NCBI GenBank assembly: GCA_963837515.1
Contig: CAWINT010000008.1
Span: 248,001-312,000 of the forward strand
DNA length: 64,000 bases
From: RYN-230 sp963837515
GTDB taxonomy: Bacteria > Actinomycetota > Actinomycetes > Streptosporangiales > Streptosporangiaceae
Reading direction: 5' to 3'
Under the pieces are notes generated by a model that ran no database searches, was not told where the DNA came from, and saw only the letters and a program-made list of their open reading frames with translations. Shown here piece after piece: positions 16,147 to 23,612 of the stretch. The first letter of the stretch is position 1. Each line of letters opens with the position of its first letter. Position numbers and translations under genes: made by a program.

Positions 16147-16705
16147 TCAGCCAGGGGTCAGCACCCGGATCGGCTCACCGCGCTGCCAGGCCGCGATGTC
16201 CTCCACCGCGTCGGCGTACCAGTGCCGCATCGTCCGCGCGGTCACCTAGCCGAGGTGCGGGGTCAGCACGACGTTGGGGGCGTTAAGCAACGGGTGTGCT
16301 TCTGGGAGCGGCTTGGTGTCGAAGACGTCCAGCCCAGCACCCGCGATCCAGCCTTCGCGCAGTGCGCGGAGCAGCGCTGCGGTGTCCACGATCGGCCCGC
16401 GGGACGTGCCACCAGAAACGCCGACCGTCTCATGGCCCGCAGCTCCGGCTCGCCGACCAGGCCGCCGGTCCGGTCGGACAGCACCACGTGGATGCTGACC
16501 ACGTCGGAGCGGGCGAACAGTTCCTCCTTGCGCCCCGCGTGCGCCCCGGCCTGCGCGGCCGCCGCCGGGTCGAGGTGCTGGCCAGGTCGTTCCCCGTGGG
16601 GTGGCTGCGCACCGCGGTCCACCGCGCGCCGTCCGGGCGGCCCTCCAGCCCATACTCCTGCACCAGCCCCTGGTAGTCGTCCAGGGCCACCACCTGCAGT
16701 GCCAC
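16147..16705 (-). pseudogene. decayed D-2-hydroxyacid dehydrogenase
   Basis: GTG 16705 begins 'VALQVVALDDYQGLVQEYGL', a usual start of the family. Later pieces in two other frames are 'ELFARSDVVSIHVVLSDRTG' and 'GPIVDTAALLRALREGWIAG' plus 'AGLDVFDTKPLPEAHPLLNA' and 'PNVVLTPHLG', the catalytic half. After TPHLG a TAG interrupts, and 'MRHWYADAVEDIAAWQRGEP' completes the C-terminus to a TGA at 16147. The NAD-binding Rossmann part (GxGxxG) is deleted. With two frameshifts, a large deletion and a nonsense codon it is inactive. An intact relative, SerA, is at 36.2-37.4 kb. Confidence 0.85.
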
Positions 16706-16784
16706 GCCACCTCCAGCGGCCCCCGCGCCGGGCGCCACTACCCGTGGCCCCAGTGTTCCAGGGCCGGGGACCGCCCTGTGGTCG

Positions 16785-18461
16785 TTAGCCGCCGGGGGCG
16801 CCCGGGGAGCCGCCCGGGGCGCCCGGGGGCCCGGGGGGCCCGGCGGCGCCGGGCGTGCCAGAGGGCGTGATCAGCGCGGTGCTGACCTTGTCGATGAGGT
16901 GGGCGGCGGTGAACGGTTTCTGGATGAACGCGGGGTCCGCTTCGTCGGTGCCTGGCCCGGAGCGCTGGTCACTGGTGCCGGACATGCGCAGGATGCGCAG
17001 CCCGGGCTTGACCGCCGCGATCCGGCTGGCCAGCGACAGGCCGGTGATGCCGGGCATCACGGAGTCGGTCAGCAGCAGCTGGAAGTTCCGGGTGGTGGCC
17101 AGGGACAGGGCTTCTTCACCCGACCCGGCCTCAATGGTCGTGTAGCCGTGCTGCCGCAGGATCCGGGCGGCGCCCGCCAGGACGGCCGGGTCGTCGTCGA
17201 CGATCAGGATGGTCCCGTGGGCCCGCGCGGCGGGCGCCGGGCCGCGCGCTTCGCCGCCGGGGCGCGGGGGCCCGGCGGGCAGCGTGCTGGCCGGGAACCA
17301 GATGCGGAACGTGGTTCCGGTCCCCGGGGCGGTGTCAACGGCGATAGTGCCGCCGGCCCGGGTGACGATGCCGTAGACGGTGGACAGGCCCAGCCCGGCG
17401 CCCTGCCCGGCCGGCTTGGTGGTGAAGAACGGGTCGAAGATGCGCGCCGCGACCTCCGGGCTCATGCCGGTGCCGGTATCCCTGACGCTGAGTTCCACGT
17501 GGGGCCCGGCGGCCAGGCCCGGATGGGCCTGGGCGGACGTCTGGTCGAGGTCAACGTGGCGCGTCGCGACCCGCAGGGTGCCGCCACGCGGCATGGCGTC
17601 ACGGGCGTTGACGGCCAGGTTCAGCAGTACCTGCTCGAGACGCCCCCGGTCAGCCAGCACGGCGGCCGGGCGGCTGGCCCGGGCGATGCGCAGCTCGATC
17701 TGCCCGCCCAGGCTGGTGTGCAGCAGCGGCTCGGTGTCCTCCAGGACCGTGTTGAGGTCGAGAAGCTCCGGCTCGGAGTCCCCCTGGCGGCTGAAGATCA
17801 GCAACTGGCGGACGAGCCGGGCCCCGCGGTCGGCGGTGGCCTGGATCTGTGCGGCGTCGGCTTGCACCCGGGGCCGGTCGCGGGTTCCGGCCACGACGAA
17901 TTCGGCGAAGTTCAGGATGGCGGCCAGCAGATTGTTGAAGTCGTGGGCGATGCCGCCGGCCAGCTGCCCGAGGATATCCAGCCGCTCGGTCCGGTGCAGT
18001 TCCTGCTCCAGGGCCCGCCGTTCCGCCTCGGCCCGGTTGCGCTCGGTAACGTCACGGGCCACGGTTGAGGCGCCGGTCACGGTGCCATGCTGATCGAGGA
18101 TGGGGGAGATGCAGACTGAGACGTCGAGGATGGTTCCGTCTTTGCGGCGGCGCTGCGTCTCGAAGGGTTCCACCCGCTCCCCGCGCCGGAGCCGGTCGAA
18201 GATCGGCCCCAGCTCCCCGCGCCGGTCCGGGGGGATGAGGACGGTCACGTTCTGCCCGATGATCTCGGCCGGGGCGTAGCCGTACATGTGGGCCGCGCCC
18301 GTGTTCCAGCTGGTGACCACACCGTCGAGGGTTTTGCCGAAGATGGCGTCCGTGGAGGATTCGACAATCGCGGCCAGGCGGGCGGCCAGCTCGTGTTCCT
18401 GATTCGGCCGGGGGCTGGGGCTGCTGATTCCCATTCCTCCCCCTATGAACTTCAGCACCAT
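16785..18461 (-). CDS. PAS-containing hybrid sensor histidine kinase
   Basis: 558 aa, no membrane helix, so a soluble sensor. PAS domain about residues 25-140 ('ESSTDAIFGKTLDGVVTSWN', 'MYGYAPAEIIGQNV'). HisKA with H-box 'LAGGIAHDFNNLL' (phospho-acceptor His173). HATPase with N-box 'NLAVNARDAM' (281-290), 'DTGTGM' and 'GQGAGLGLSTVYGIV'. A receiver domain follows (416-535: 'ILIVDDDPAVLAG', phospho-acceptor Asp466 in 'LLLTDSVMPG', 'IQKPF' Lys). This is the FixL/NtrB-like hybrid pattern whose output partner is encoded elsewhere. The last 20 residues are a collagen-like Gly-Pro-Pro run that comes from a short repeat. Confidence 0.93.
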   Translation of the reverse strand: MVLKFIGGGMGISSPSPRPNQEHELAARLAAIVESSTDAIFGKTLDGVVTSWNTGAAHMYGYAPAEIIGQNVTVLIPPDRRGELGPIFDRLRRGERVEPFETQRRRKDGTILDVSVCISPILDQHGTVTGASTVARDVTERNRAEAERRALEQELHRTERLDILGQLAGGIAHDFNNLLAAILNFAEFVVAGTRDRPRVQADAAQIQATADRGARLVRQLLIFSRQGDSEPELLDLNTVLEDTEPLLHTSLGGQIELRIARASRPAAVLADRGRLEQVLLNLAVNARDAMPRGGTLRVATRHVDLDQTSAQAHPGLAAGPHVELSVRDTGTGMSPEVAARIFDPFFTTKPAGQGAGLGLSTVYGIVTRAGGTIAVDTAPGTGTTFRIWFPASTLPAGPPRPGGEARGPAPAARAHGTILIVDDDPAVLAGAARILRQHGYTTIEAGSGEEALSLATTRNFQLLLTDSVMPGITGLSLASRIAAVKPGLRILRMSGTSDQRSGPGTDEADPAFIQKPFTAAHLIDKVSTALITPSGTPGAAGPPGPPGAPGGSPGAPGG

Positions 18462-18802
18462 GAGTTACTGATAGTCACTGTTGGAATACAAAGTTACGCC
18501 CGGCGGCCCGGCTGATCAACCGGGTGCCGGCCGGGCCGCGCCGGAGCGGACCACACGCCGTACGGCCCAGGCCCGCTCTGGCCCACGGCCCAGGCCCGCT
18601 CTGGCCCACGGCCCAGGTCCGCTCTGGCCCACGGCATTATGGTCTTTGCCATAATGGCCAGCCGCCCGGCCCGAATGGGCACCCGGGCCAATCTCGGCCA
18701 TAACTATTGACCACGGGCGGCGATCGGGCTACCGTTGCAAATTAACTAATAGGAAACTTTCCTATTAGTTATCACCATCTCCCTATCCCGCCGGGAGGAC
18801 AC
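18462..18802. other. intergenic region with 23-bp repeats and the chitinase promoter
   Basis: Three near-identical 23-bp units (CCCAGGCCCGCTCTGGCCCA core) lie at about 18568-18637, followed by an AT-richer stretch containing TTATGGTCTTTGCCATAA (18648-18665), a palindromic match. The perfect 27-bp palindrome described separately is at 18744-18770, and a GGGAGG ribosome site precedes the chitinase start. No gene is seen. Confidence 0.65.
18744..18770. promoter_or_regulatory. perfect 27-bp palindrome, probable chitinase operator
   Basis: AACTAATAGGAAA (18744-18756), one central C, then TTTCCTATTAGTT (18758-18770). The arms are perfectly complementary. It lies 33 bases before the GH18 start in an otherwise GC-rich genome, where a sugar-responsive repressor would act. 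GGAAA/TTTCC-centred palindromes are known upstream of secreted glycoside hydrolase genes in actinomycetes; the protein that binds here is not identified. Confidence 0.75.
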
Positions 18803-20125
18803 GTGCCCCAGCCCTCGCTCCACCCGCCCTGGACATGGGCGGTCCTGCGCAGCCGGCCTGCGACGGCGACCGTCAGCGCCGTCGCTGCCGCCGCCCTCCT
18901 GGCCAGCGGTGCCGCCCTCGGCACCCTGGCCGCCACCGCCCAGGCCGCCCCCGCCGCGGCCCGCACGGCGGCCACCGCCGCCCTCTCGGCCAACTGGTAT
19001 GAGTCGGCGCCGTACTACAGCACGCTGGACTCCAGCGCTCCCGACCTCGGGACGGTGATGTCGGCCACCGGGCAGAAAGCGTTCGAGATGGCCTTCATCC
19101 TGGCCAACGGCGGTTCCTGCGCGCCGTCGTGGGACGGAACCGACCCGGTGTCCTCCGACACCCAGGTCGCGGGCGTCATCAACGAGGTCAGGGCCAACGG
19201 CGGCGATGTGATCGTCTCGGCCGGCGGCTACAACGGCACCAAACTGGGCCAGGTGTGCAGCAGCGCCGCCTCCACCGCGGCCGCCTACCAGCAGGTGATC
19301 ACCACCTACGGGCTGCACGCCATCGACTTCGACCTGGAAGAACCGGAGATCGAGAGCTCCACCGCCATCGCCAATGAGCTGGGCGCCGCGCAGATCCTGC
19401 AGTCCGAAGACCCCGGGCTGTTCGTCTCGGTCACGATGCCGTCCACCACCACCGGTGCGAACTACTTCGGCCAGCTGCTGCTGAACGAGGCGAAGAGCCT
19501 CGGCTTCACCCCGAACGACTACACGATCATGCCGTTCGACGGCGGCTTCAGCGGCGGCTCGTCGCAGGTCACCGCGTTGCAGGACTTCCATTCCCAGCTG
19601 ATGAGCACGTTCGGCTGGAATAGTTCCCAGGCCTACTCCCGCGAGGGCTTTTCCGGCATGAACGGCCGCTCCGATTCGGCTGAGTACTTCTACCAGAGCG
19701 ATTTCCAGACCGTGCTGAGCTTCGCGGAGAACAACGGCCTGGGCCGGTACACGTTCTGGTCGGTCAACCGGGACCGGGAGTGCAGCCCGCCCAACAACGG
19801 CTACACCTCCAGCGAGTGCAGCAGCGTGACCCAGAACTCGTGGGACTTCACCGCATTCACGGTGGCGTTCGCCAGGAACGCCCCGGTCAGCCCGCCGCCG
19901 ACCCCGACCCCGACCCCGACGCCCACCGCCTCCTCGCCGACCCCGACGCCGACCCCGACCACGTCCTCCGGCGGCTGCACCGCCGCGGCCTGGGTATCGA
20001 ACCAGGCCTATGTGTCAGGCAATGTGGTCTCCTACGCCGGCCACAAGTGGACCGCGAACCAGTGGAATTATGACGAGGTGCCCGGCGGCCCCGCCGGCGC
20101 CTGGAACGACAACGGCCCCTGCTGA
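18803..20125 (+). CDS. secreted GH18 chitinase with C-terminal chitin-binding module
   Basis: 440 aa, GTG start behind GGGAGGAC. A long signal peptide (about 1-48, hydrophobic 'VSAVAAAALLASGAALGTLA', AQA-A site) is followed by a GH18 barrel: 'GGDVIVSAGGYNG' (SxGG strand) and 'LHAIDFDLEEPEI', where Asp175-x-Asp177-x-Glu179 is the catalytic DxDxE motif with Glu179 as acid. A Pro-Thr linker (about 367-393) leads to a CBM5/12 module (396-440, 'AAWVSNQAYVSGNVVSYAGH', aromatic-rich 'KWTANQWN'). It should hydrolyse chitin outside the cell. It is most like the non-processive actinobacterial GH18 chitinases; the 27-bp palindrome upstream suggests substrate-controlled expression. Confidence 0.92.
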   Translation: MPQPSLHPPWTWAVLRSRPATATVSAVAAAALLASGAALGTLAATAQAAPAAARTAATAALSANWYESAPYYSTLDSSAPDLGTVMSATGQKAFEMAFILANGGSCAPSWDGTDPVSSDTQVAGVINEVRANGGDVIVSAGGYNGTKLGQVCSSAASTAAAYQQVITTYGLHAIDFDLEEPEIESSTAIANELGAAQILQSEDPGLFVSVTMPSTTTGANYFGQLLLNEAKSLGFTPNDYTIMPFDGGFSGGSSQVTALQDFHSQLMSTFGWNSSQAYSREGFSGMNGRSDSAEYFYQSDFQTVLSFAENNGLGRYTFWSVNRDRECSPPNNGYTSSECSSVTQNSWDFTAFTVAFARNAPVSPPPTPTPTPTPTASSPTPTPTPTTSSGGCTAAAWVSNQAYVSGNVVSYAGHKWTANQWNYDEVPGGPAGAWNDNGPC

Positions 20126-20132
20126 TGAGACG

Positions 20133-20169
20133 TGGCGCCGGGCGGTTCTGTGCGCGCCGCCCGGCGCCA
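20133..20169. terminator. hairpin between convergent chitinase and SMP-30 genes
   Basis: TGGCGCCGGGCGG (20133-20145) pairs perfectly with CCGCCCGGCGCCA (20157-20169) across an 11-base loop, directly after the chitinase stop and before the SMP-30 stop. There is no U-run, as is common for actinobacterial terminators. It can serve both strands. Confidence 0.7.
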
Positions 20170-20180
20170 TCATCAGGGGA

Positions 20181-21026
20181 TCACGGCCAGCCCGCCCCCG
20201 GCACGCTCACCTCGACGGCCAGCACCTGGCCGCTGCGGGGCGCGACCAGCTGTGCCTCGGTCATGCCGCCCCAGGTGGCGGCCGTGATGAACAGGGTTCT
20301 GCCCGCCGGGCCGCCGAGGGCGCAAGCGAATGCGCCGCGGTCCAGTTCCACGGTTTCCAGCACCCGGCCGCCTGCGGCAACGCGCACGCAGCGCCGGTTG
20401 GGCACGTCCGCGTACCAGACCGCGCGCTCCGCGTCGGTGCAGATGCCGTCCGGGGCAGCGCCCTCCCCAAGATCGGCCCACGCCCGGCGCCCGGACAGCC
20501 CGCCGTCCGCGCCGATGCCGAACCCGACCAGGCTGTGCCGGTACGAATCCGCCACGATGAGGGTGGAGCTGTCCGCGGTCACTGCCATCCCGTTGGGGAA
20601 CCCGATGCCGTCGGCCACCTGGCGCACGGAGCCGTCCGGTGTGACCAGGTGAACGAAGCCCGGGCGGACCTCCTCCCCGGCCATCGGGTTGAACCCGGCG
20701 CGGTTGACGTAGATGTTGCCGCGGCCGTCCGCCACGATGTCGTTCCAGCCCGGCCGGCCGAGGTCGGCATACGTGCTCAGCGACCCGTCCGGCGCCCGGA
20801 CGAGCAGCCGCCCGTCCGGGGACGACACGATCACCAGCCGCCCGTCCGGGAGCCACGCGGTACACAAGGGCAGCGACTGCACCCGCGCGATCACCTCGCT
20901 GGTCCCCGCGAGATCAACGGCGACCACCTCCCCCGCGGACCAGTCGGAGAAGTACAGCCGATCCCCATGCCAGCGCGGTGACTCGACCAGGCCCCGGCCG
21001 GTGACCAGCGTCCGCACCTCGTTCAT
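20181..21026 (-). CDS. SMP-30/gluconolactonase/LRE family protein
   Basis: 281 aa from ATG 21026 (AAAGGGGGG upstream). Six-bladed propeller motifs are clear: 'LVESPRWHGDRLYFSDWSAG' (metal-binding Glu), 'RPGWNDIVADGRGNIYVNRA' (Asn/Asp site), 'GIGFPNGMAVTADSSTLIVA' (PNGM), 'GAAPDGICTDAERAVWYADV' (PDG with the catalytic Asp). The family hydrolyses sugar lactones or other esters with a divalent metal. No sugar pathway gene is adjacent, so the substrate is open. Confidence 0.9.
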   Translation of the reverse strand: MNEVRTLVTGRGLVESPRWHGDRLYFSDWSAGEVVAVDLAGTSEVIARVQSLPLCTAWLPDGRLVIVSSPDGRLLVRAPDGSLSTYADLGRPGWNDIVADGRGNIYVNRAGFNPMAGEEVRPGFVHLVTPDGSVRQVADGIGFPNGMAVTADSSTLIVADSYRHSLVGFGIGADGGLSGRRAWADLGEGAAPDGICTDAERAVWYADVPNRRCVRVAAGGRVLETVELDRGAFACALGGPAGRTLFITAATWGGMTEAQLVAPRSGQVLAVEVSVPGAGWP

Positions 21027-21136
21027 CCCGCCCCCCTTTCTCTTGCTTCCCAACGGCCGCTCCGCCGCCATCCCGCTACCCAGACGAGCGGCCGTCGGCG
21101 AAATCACCGGAGCCCGCTCATCCGGAGCACCCCGCG

Positions 21137-21631
21137 TCAGCGCCAGGGCAGCCGGATCGGCTCGTCCGGCACGCCGTCCGCCAGCAGCGAGCGGACGAGC
21201 GAGGCCGCGTTGGGCGGGATGACCCGCTCGCTGCTGGCCTCCAGCTCGTCTAGCGCCCACCAGCGGTGCGTGATCATCAGCGAGCGTTCCAGCTCTTCCT
21301 GCCCGCTGGTGTCGATCGCCGTGTCATCGAGCCGGACGAGGAAATAGGAGTCGTGCGCGTCGAACACCGCTTTGCTGGTGGTCCACTCGCCGCTGCTGTA
21401 AGCGACGACGGGGCCCAGGACGGCGGGGGACACCTTGATGCCGGTCTCTTCGAGAAGTTCCCGGGCGGCCGCCTCGGCCACCGACTCGCCGGGCGCGATC
21501 CCGCCGCCCGGCGTGAGCCAGTGGTGTGGCTCGTCATCATCCCCGTGTCTGCGGTACTGCAGCAGCAGGAGAGTGTCGCCGGGACCGACCACCAGCACCC
21601 GCGCCGAAGGCCGGGTGATCCGCCGGATCAC
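21137..21631 (-). CDS. NUDIX hydrolase
   Basis: 164 aa, GTG start. The Nudix box is complete: 'GGIAPGESVAEAAARELLEE' followed by TG(I), matching G-x5-E-x7-R-E-U-x-E-E-x-G-U. It cleaves a nucleoside diphosphate linked to another group with Mg2+; target unknown, housekeeping type. The 'HHWLTPGGGI' lead-in and C-terminal 'ITHRWWALDELE' are typical of the MutT-like actinobacterial subgroup. Immediately upstream of its start is a long 9-bp repeat array, so promoter and leader of this gene must lie within or beyond that array. Confidence 0.9.
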   Translation of the reverse strand: MIRRITRPSARVLVVGPGDTLLLLQYRRHGDDDEPHHWLTPGGGIAPGESVAEAAARELLEETGIKVSPAVLGPVVAYSSGEWTTSKAVFDAHDSYFLVRLDDTAIDTSGQEELERSLMITHRWWALDELEASSERVIPPNAASLVRSLLADGVPDEPIRLPWR

Positions 21632-21644
21632 CTGCGGGGCTCCG

Positions 21645-21785
21645 CCGGGCCCGCCCGGCCCACCGGGCCCACCGGGCCCACCGGGCCCACCCGGCCCACC
21701 GGGCCCACCCGGCCCACCGGGCCCGCCCGGCCCACCGGGCCCGCCCGGCCCACCGGGCCCACCCGGCCCACCGGGCCCACCCGGT
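21645..21785. repeat. 9-bp GGGCCCACC tandem array
   Basis: About 15 copies of a 9-bp unit (GGGCCCACC, with GGGCCCGCC and CGGCCCACC variants) are packed head-to-tail just upstream of the NUDIX gene. Read on the + strand it would encode collagen-like Gly-Pro-Pro; on the - strand Val-Gly-Pro. No start, ribosome site or domain supports translation, so I treat it as a minisatellite in non-coding DNA. The next 200 bases to 21987 show no gene. Confidence 0.85.
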
Positions 21786-21987
21786 CATGAGGCGGTGGCA
21801 TGTTCGTGGCGGGTGCGCCGTTCGGCTGGCTGGTGTTCACCTGCCGAAGTCTCGCCGGACTCCGCACTGGGCGCCAGCCCCGCCCTCCAGATCACGCTGA
21901 TGACGCTGAGGCCGACCAGCGCCGTCCGGCCTCGTTGCGCCCGCGCCCCGCTCTTCCGGGAACCGTGATCACCGGGCCGGTCGCCGG

Positions 21988-22485
21988 TCATGTGGCGGCT
22001 ACCAGTGCCCACACGACCTTCCCGCTAGCGTGCTCCGGCTGGAACGCGCCCCAGTCCTCGCTCAGCGCCTCGACCAGCCACAGCCCCCGGCCGCTCTCCG
22101 CCACCGGGTCCGGTTCCCGCTGCCGTGGCATCCGGTTGCTGCCATCCCAGACCTGGAGGAGAACCCGTTCCCCATCGGCCGCCAGCCACAACCGCACCGG
22201 CGGCACCCCCGCCGACCACCGCCCGCCGAACCGGCTCCCCACCTGCCCATGTGAAGCAGCGATCGCATTGGTCATGAGTTCGGAAACCACATGTTCGGCC
22301 GGATCGGCCAGCCCCGGTAACCCCCACTCGCCCAGGACCAGCCGCGTATGCCCCCGCGCACACGGAACCGCCGACGCCATAGCCCCCAGCTCCAGGTACG
22401 ACTGCCTAGCCCAGAGGCGAGTCCGGACGTCCGGCTCCGCTTGCCAAGCAGCGGCCTTCGTAACGCCGATCGCGCCTCGGTCCAT
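21988..22485 (-). CDS. ATP-binding protein, anti-sigma-factor kinase type
   Basis: 165 aa. GHKL features: N-box 'HVVSELMTNAIAASHGQVG' (E-L-x-x-N-A), G1 'VLLQVWDGSNRMP' (W-D-x-S) and G2 'AESGRGLWLVEALSEDWGA'. It belongs with the many RsbW-like ATPases of actinomycetes that pair with DUF397 or GntR proteins; here a short GntR-type regulator is divergent, 91 bases away. Probable role is control of a sigma factor or regulator by binding or phosphorylation; partner not proven. Confidence 0.86.
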   Translation of the reverse strand: MDRGAIGVTKAAAWQAEPDVRTRLWARQSYLELGAMASAVPCARGHTRLVLGEWGLPGLADPAEHVVSELMTNAIAASHGQVGSRFGGRWSAGVPPVRLWLAADGERVLLQVWDGSNRMPRQREPDPVAESGRGLWLVEALSEDWGAFQPEHASGKVVWALVAAT

Positions 22486-22534
22486 GGTCTCCCCGTCCCT
22501 CAGTCCGGATGGTCGGGACTGCTCATGAACTGAC

Positions 22535-22554
22535 TATAGCTCTTATATAGCTCT
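22535..22554. promoter_or_regulatory. direct repeat TATAGCTCT in the ATPase/GntR divergent promoter
   Basis: TATAGCTCT occurs at 22535-22543 and again at 22546-22554, an 11-base spacing that puts both copies on one DNA face. It is the AT-rich centre of the 91-base gap between divergent genes. GntR proteins often bind such sites near their own gene. Confidence 0.55.
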
Positions 22555-22576
22555 ACTGAAGCTAGGCGACTGATTC

Positions 22577-22843
22577 ATGCAGGTCAGGGGTAGCTACCGT
22601 CCTAGCGTGAGCGACATCGCAGCCCCGGGGGGGCAGGACGACCTGGTCTACATGCGGGTCGCAGACGACATCGAGGCTCGGATCGCCTCGGGCGAACTAA
22701 GCCCTGGCACCCGCCTCCGGTCCGAGCGCGACCTGGCCGCTCATTACGGCGTTGCCTACGGCACCGTCCGTCGCGCCATGCAAGTTCTACGCGAAAAAGG
22801 CCTAATCGTGACCATCCACGGCCGCGGCACCTTCGTGGCCTGA
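22577..22843 (+). CDS. short GntR family winged-helix protein
   Basis: 88 aa from ATG 22577, or 78 aa from GTG 22607; neither has a strong ribosome site. It is only the DNA-binding domain: 'YMRVADDIEARIASGELSPG', 'TRLRSERDLAAHYGVAYGTV' and 'RRAMQVLREKGLIVTIHGRG' then TFVA, matching GntR/HutC HTH. No effector domain follows, which is usual for the small GntR proteins paired with anti-sigma-type ATPases in streptomycetes. It may need its neighbour's product to sense a signal. Confidence 0.85.
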   Translation: MQVRGSYRPSVSDIAAPGGQDDLVYMRVADDIEARIASGELSPGTRLRSERDLAAHYGVAYGTVRRAMQVLREKGLIVTIHGRGTFVA

Positions 22844-23303
22844 TAACACAATGGGCTTCAACTGTGCGGGTTCCGCGGGCGGGCGCCCGTGCGGGTAGCG
22901 CCCGAGCGCGGCCTGAGCCGCGCGGCCACGGGAGACAGAAGCCGCGGACTCTGGCTGCGTCTGGCAGCGTCTGCTGGGTGCCACACTGGCCCCTCAGCCA
23001 CGTCGGTCACCGCGAGCCCGGCACCGTTCATCAGCGCGGTTACTTGGTGGCATATATGGCCACCAAGTAACCGCACAGACACCGCTCACCGTGCTCACCG
23101 GGAGCATCGCTGTGCGCTGGGCCGCACACCTGGGGGCCGGGCCGCAGACCCGGGCCATAAGCCTCGGCATTGAAGATCTTTACGCGAGGCCCGAGGCATT
23201 CCTCGTCGAGGGAAGGGCGGTACGATCTCATCACACAATGCGATGGGTGGCGTTCGCCAGTACCTGGGACGGCCACTTGTATAACGTCAGTTACTCTCTA
23301 TGA
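22844..23303. other. gene-poor gap flanking the toxin cassette
   Basis: 460 bases without a gene I can support. Codon-position bias is weak, and G+C falls toward the right end. It contains the perfect 39-bp palindrome at 23036-23074. A 70-codon open frame at 23091-23303 has no ribosome site or known motif and was not called. Confidence 0.5.
23036..23074. repeat. perfect 16-bp-arm hairpin with ATATATG loop
   Basis: GCGGTTACTTGGTGGC (23036-23051), loop ATATATG, then GCCACCAAGTAACCGC (23059-23074). The arms match without error. There is no T-run. It lies 230 bases beyond the end of the small gene of the toxin cassette and could be its terminator, a recombination site or a binding site. Confidence 0.75.
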
Positions 23304-23612
23304 TTAGCAACCACGGTTATGTTCGCCTAGATCTTCTTGTCGCATCGACTCGGCGGCCGCGTCTGCCAACATACTATAATCGGATCTAGATATATCTCCC
23401 CGATAAAATGCCGCGGCTACTTCGTCAAATGAGTCGGGAATCAAGTCGTCTGGATCCTGCTGTGCATCTTCCGCGATCTCTTCATGTGTTCTGGATTGAG
23501 TGATCTGCTTTCGAGGCCAAGAGCGTTGACGGAATCTCCCCGCCACCTCTTCGACGCTCATGCTTCCGTCACGCAACGCTGCTAGAAGCTCGGCGACCTC
23601 ACCGTTCATCAC
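23304..23612 (-). CDS. small acidic protein, candidate antitoxin/immunity for the zeta toxin
   Basis: 102 aa from GTG 23612 (ATG at 23609 also possible), with GGGAGAG upstream. Its start overlaps the last 14 bases of the toxin gene. The sequence is mostly helical and acidic: 'GEVAELLAALRDGSMSVEEV' near the start, 'DAQQDPDDLIPDSFDEVAAA' in the middle, then 'FYRGDISRSDYSMLADAAAE'. I recognise no named family; it does not look like classical epsilon antitoxin. Position, size, charge and translational coupling are those of an antidote gene. Its codon use is less GC-rich than the genome, like the toxin. Confidence 0.7.
   Translation of the reverse strand: MMNGEVAELLAALRDGSMSVEEVAGRFRQRSWPRKQITQSRTHEEIAEDAQQDPDDLIPDSFDEVAAAFYRGDISRSDYSMLADAAAESMRQEDLGEHNRGC

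Noticed and set aside
21435..21968. Collagen-like Gly-Pro-Pro protein on the + strand
   Set aside because: The frame is open only because of the 9-bp repeat; there is no ribosome site, no other domain, and it is antisense to the NUDIX gene.
23091..23303. 70-codon open frame ending 'STWDGHLYNVSYSL'
   Set aside because: No ribosome site, no recognisable motif and mixed codon bias.
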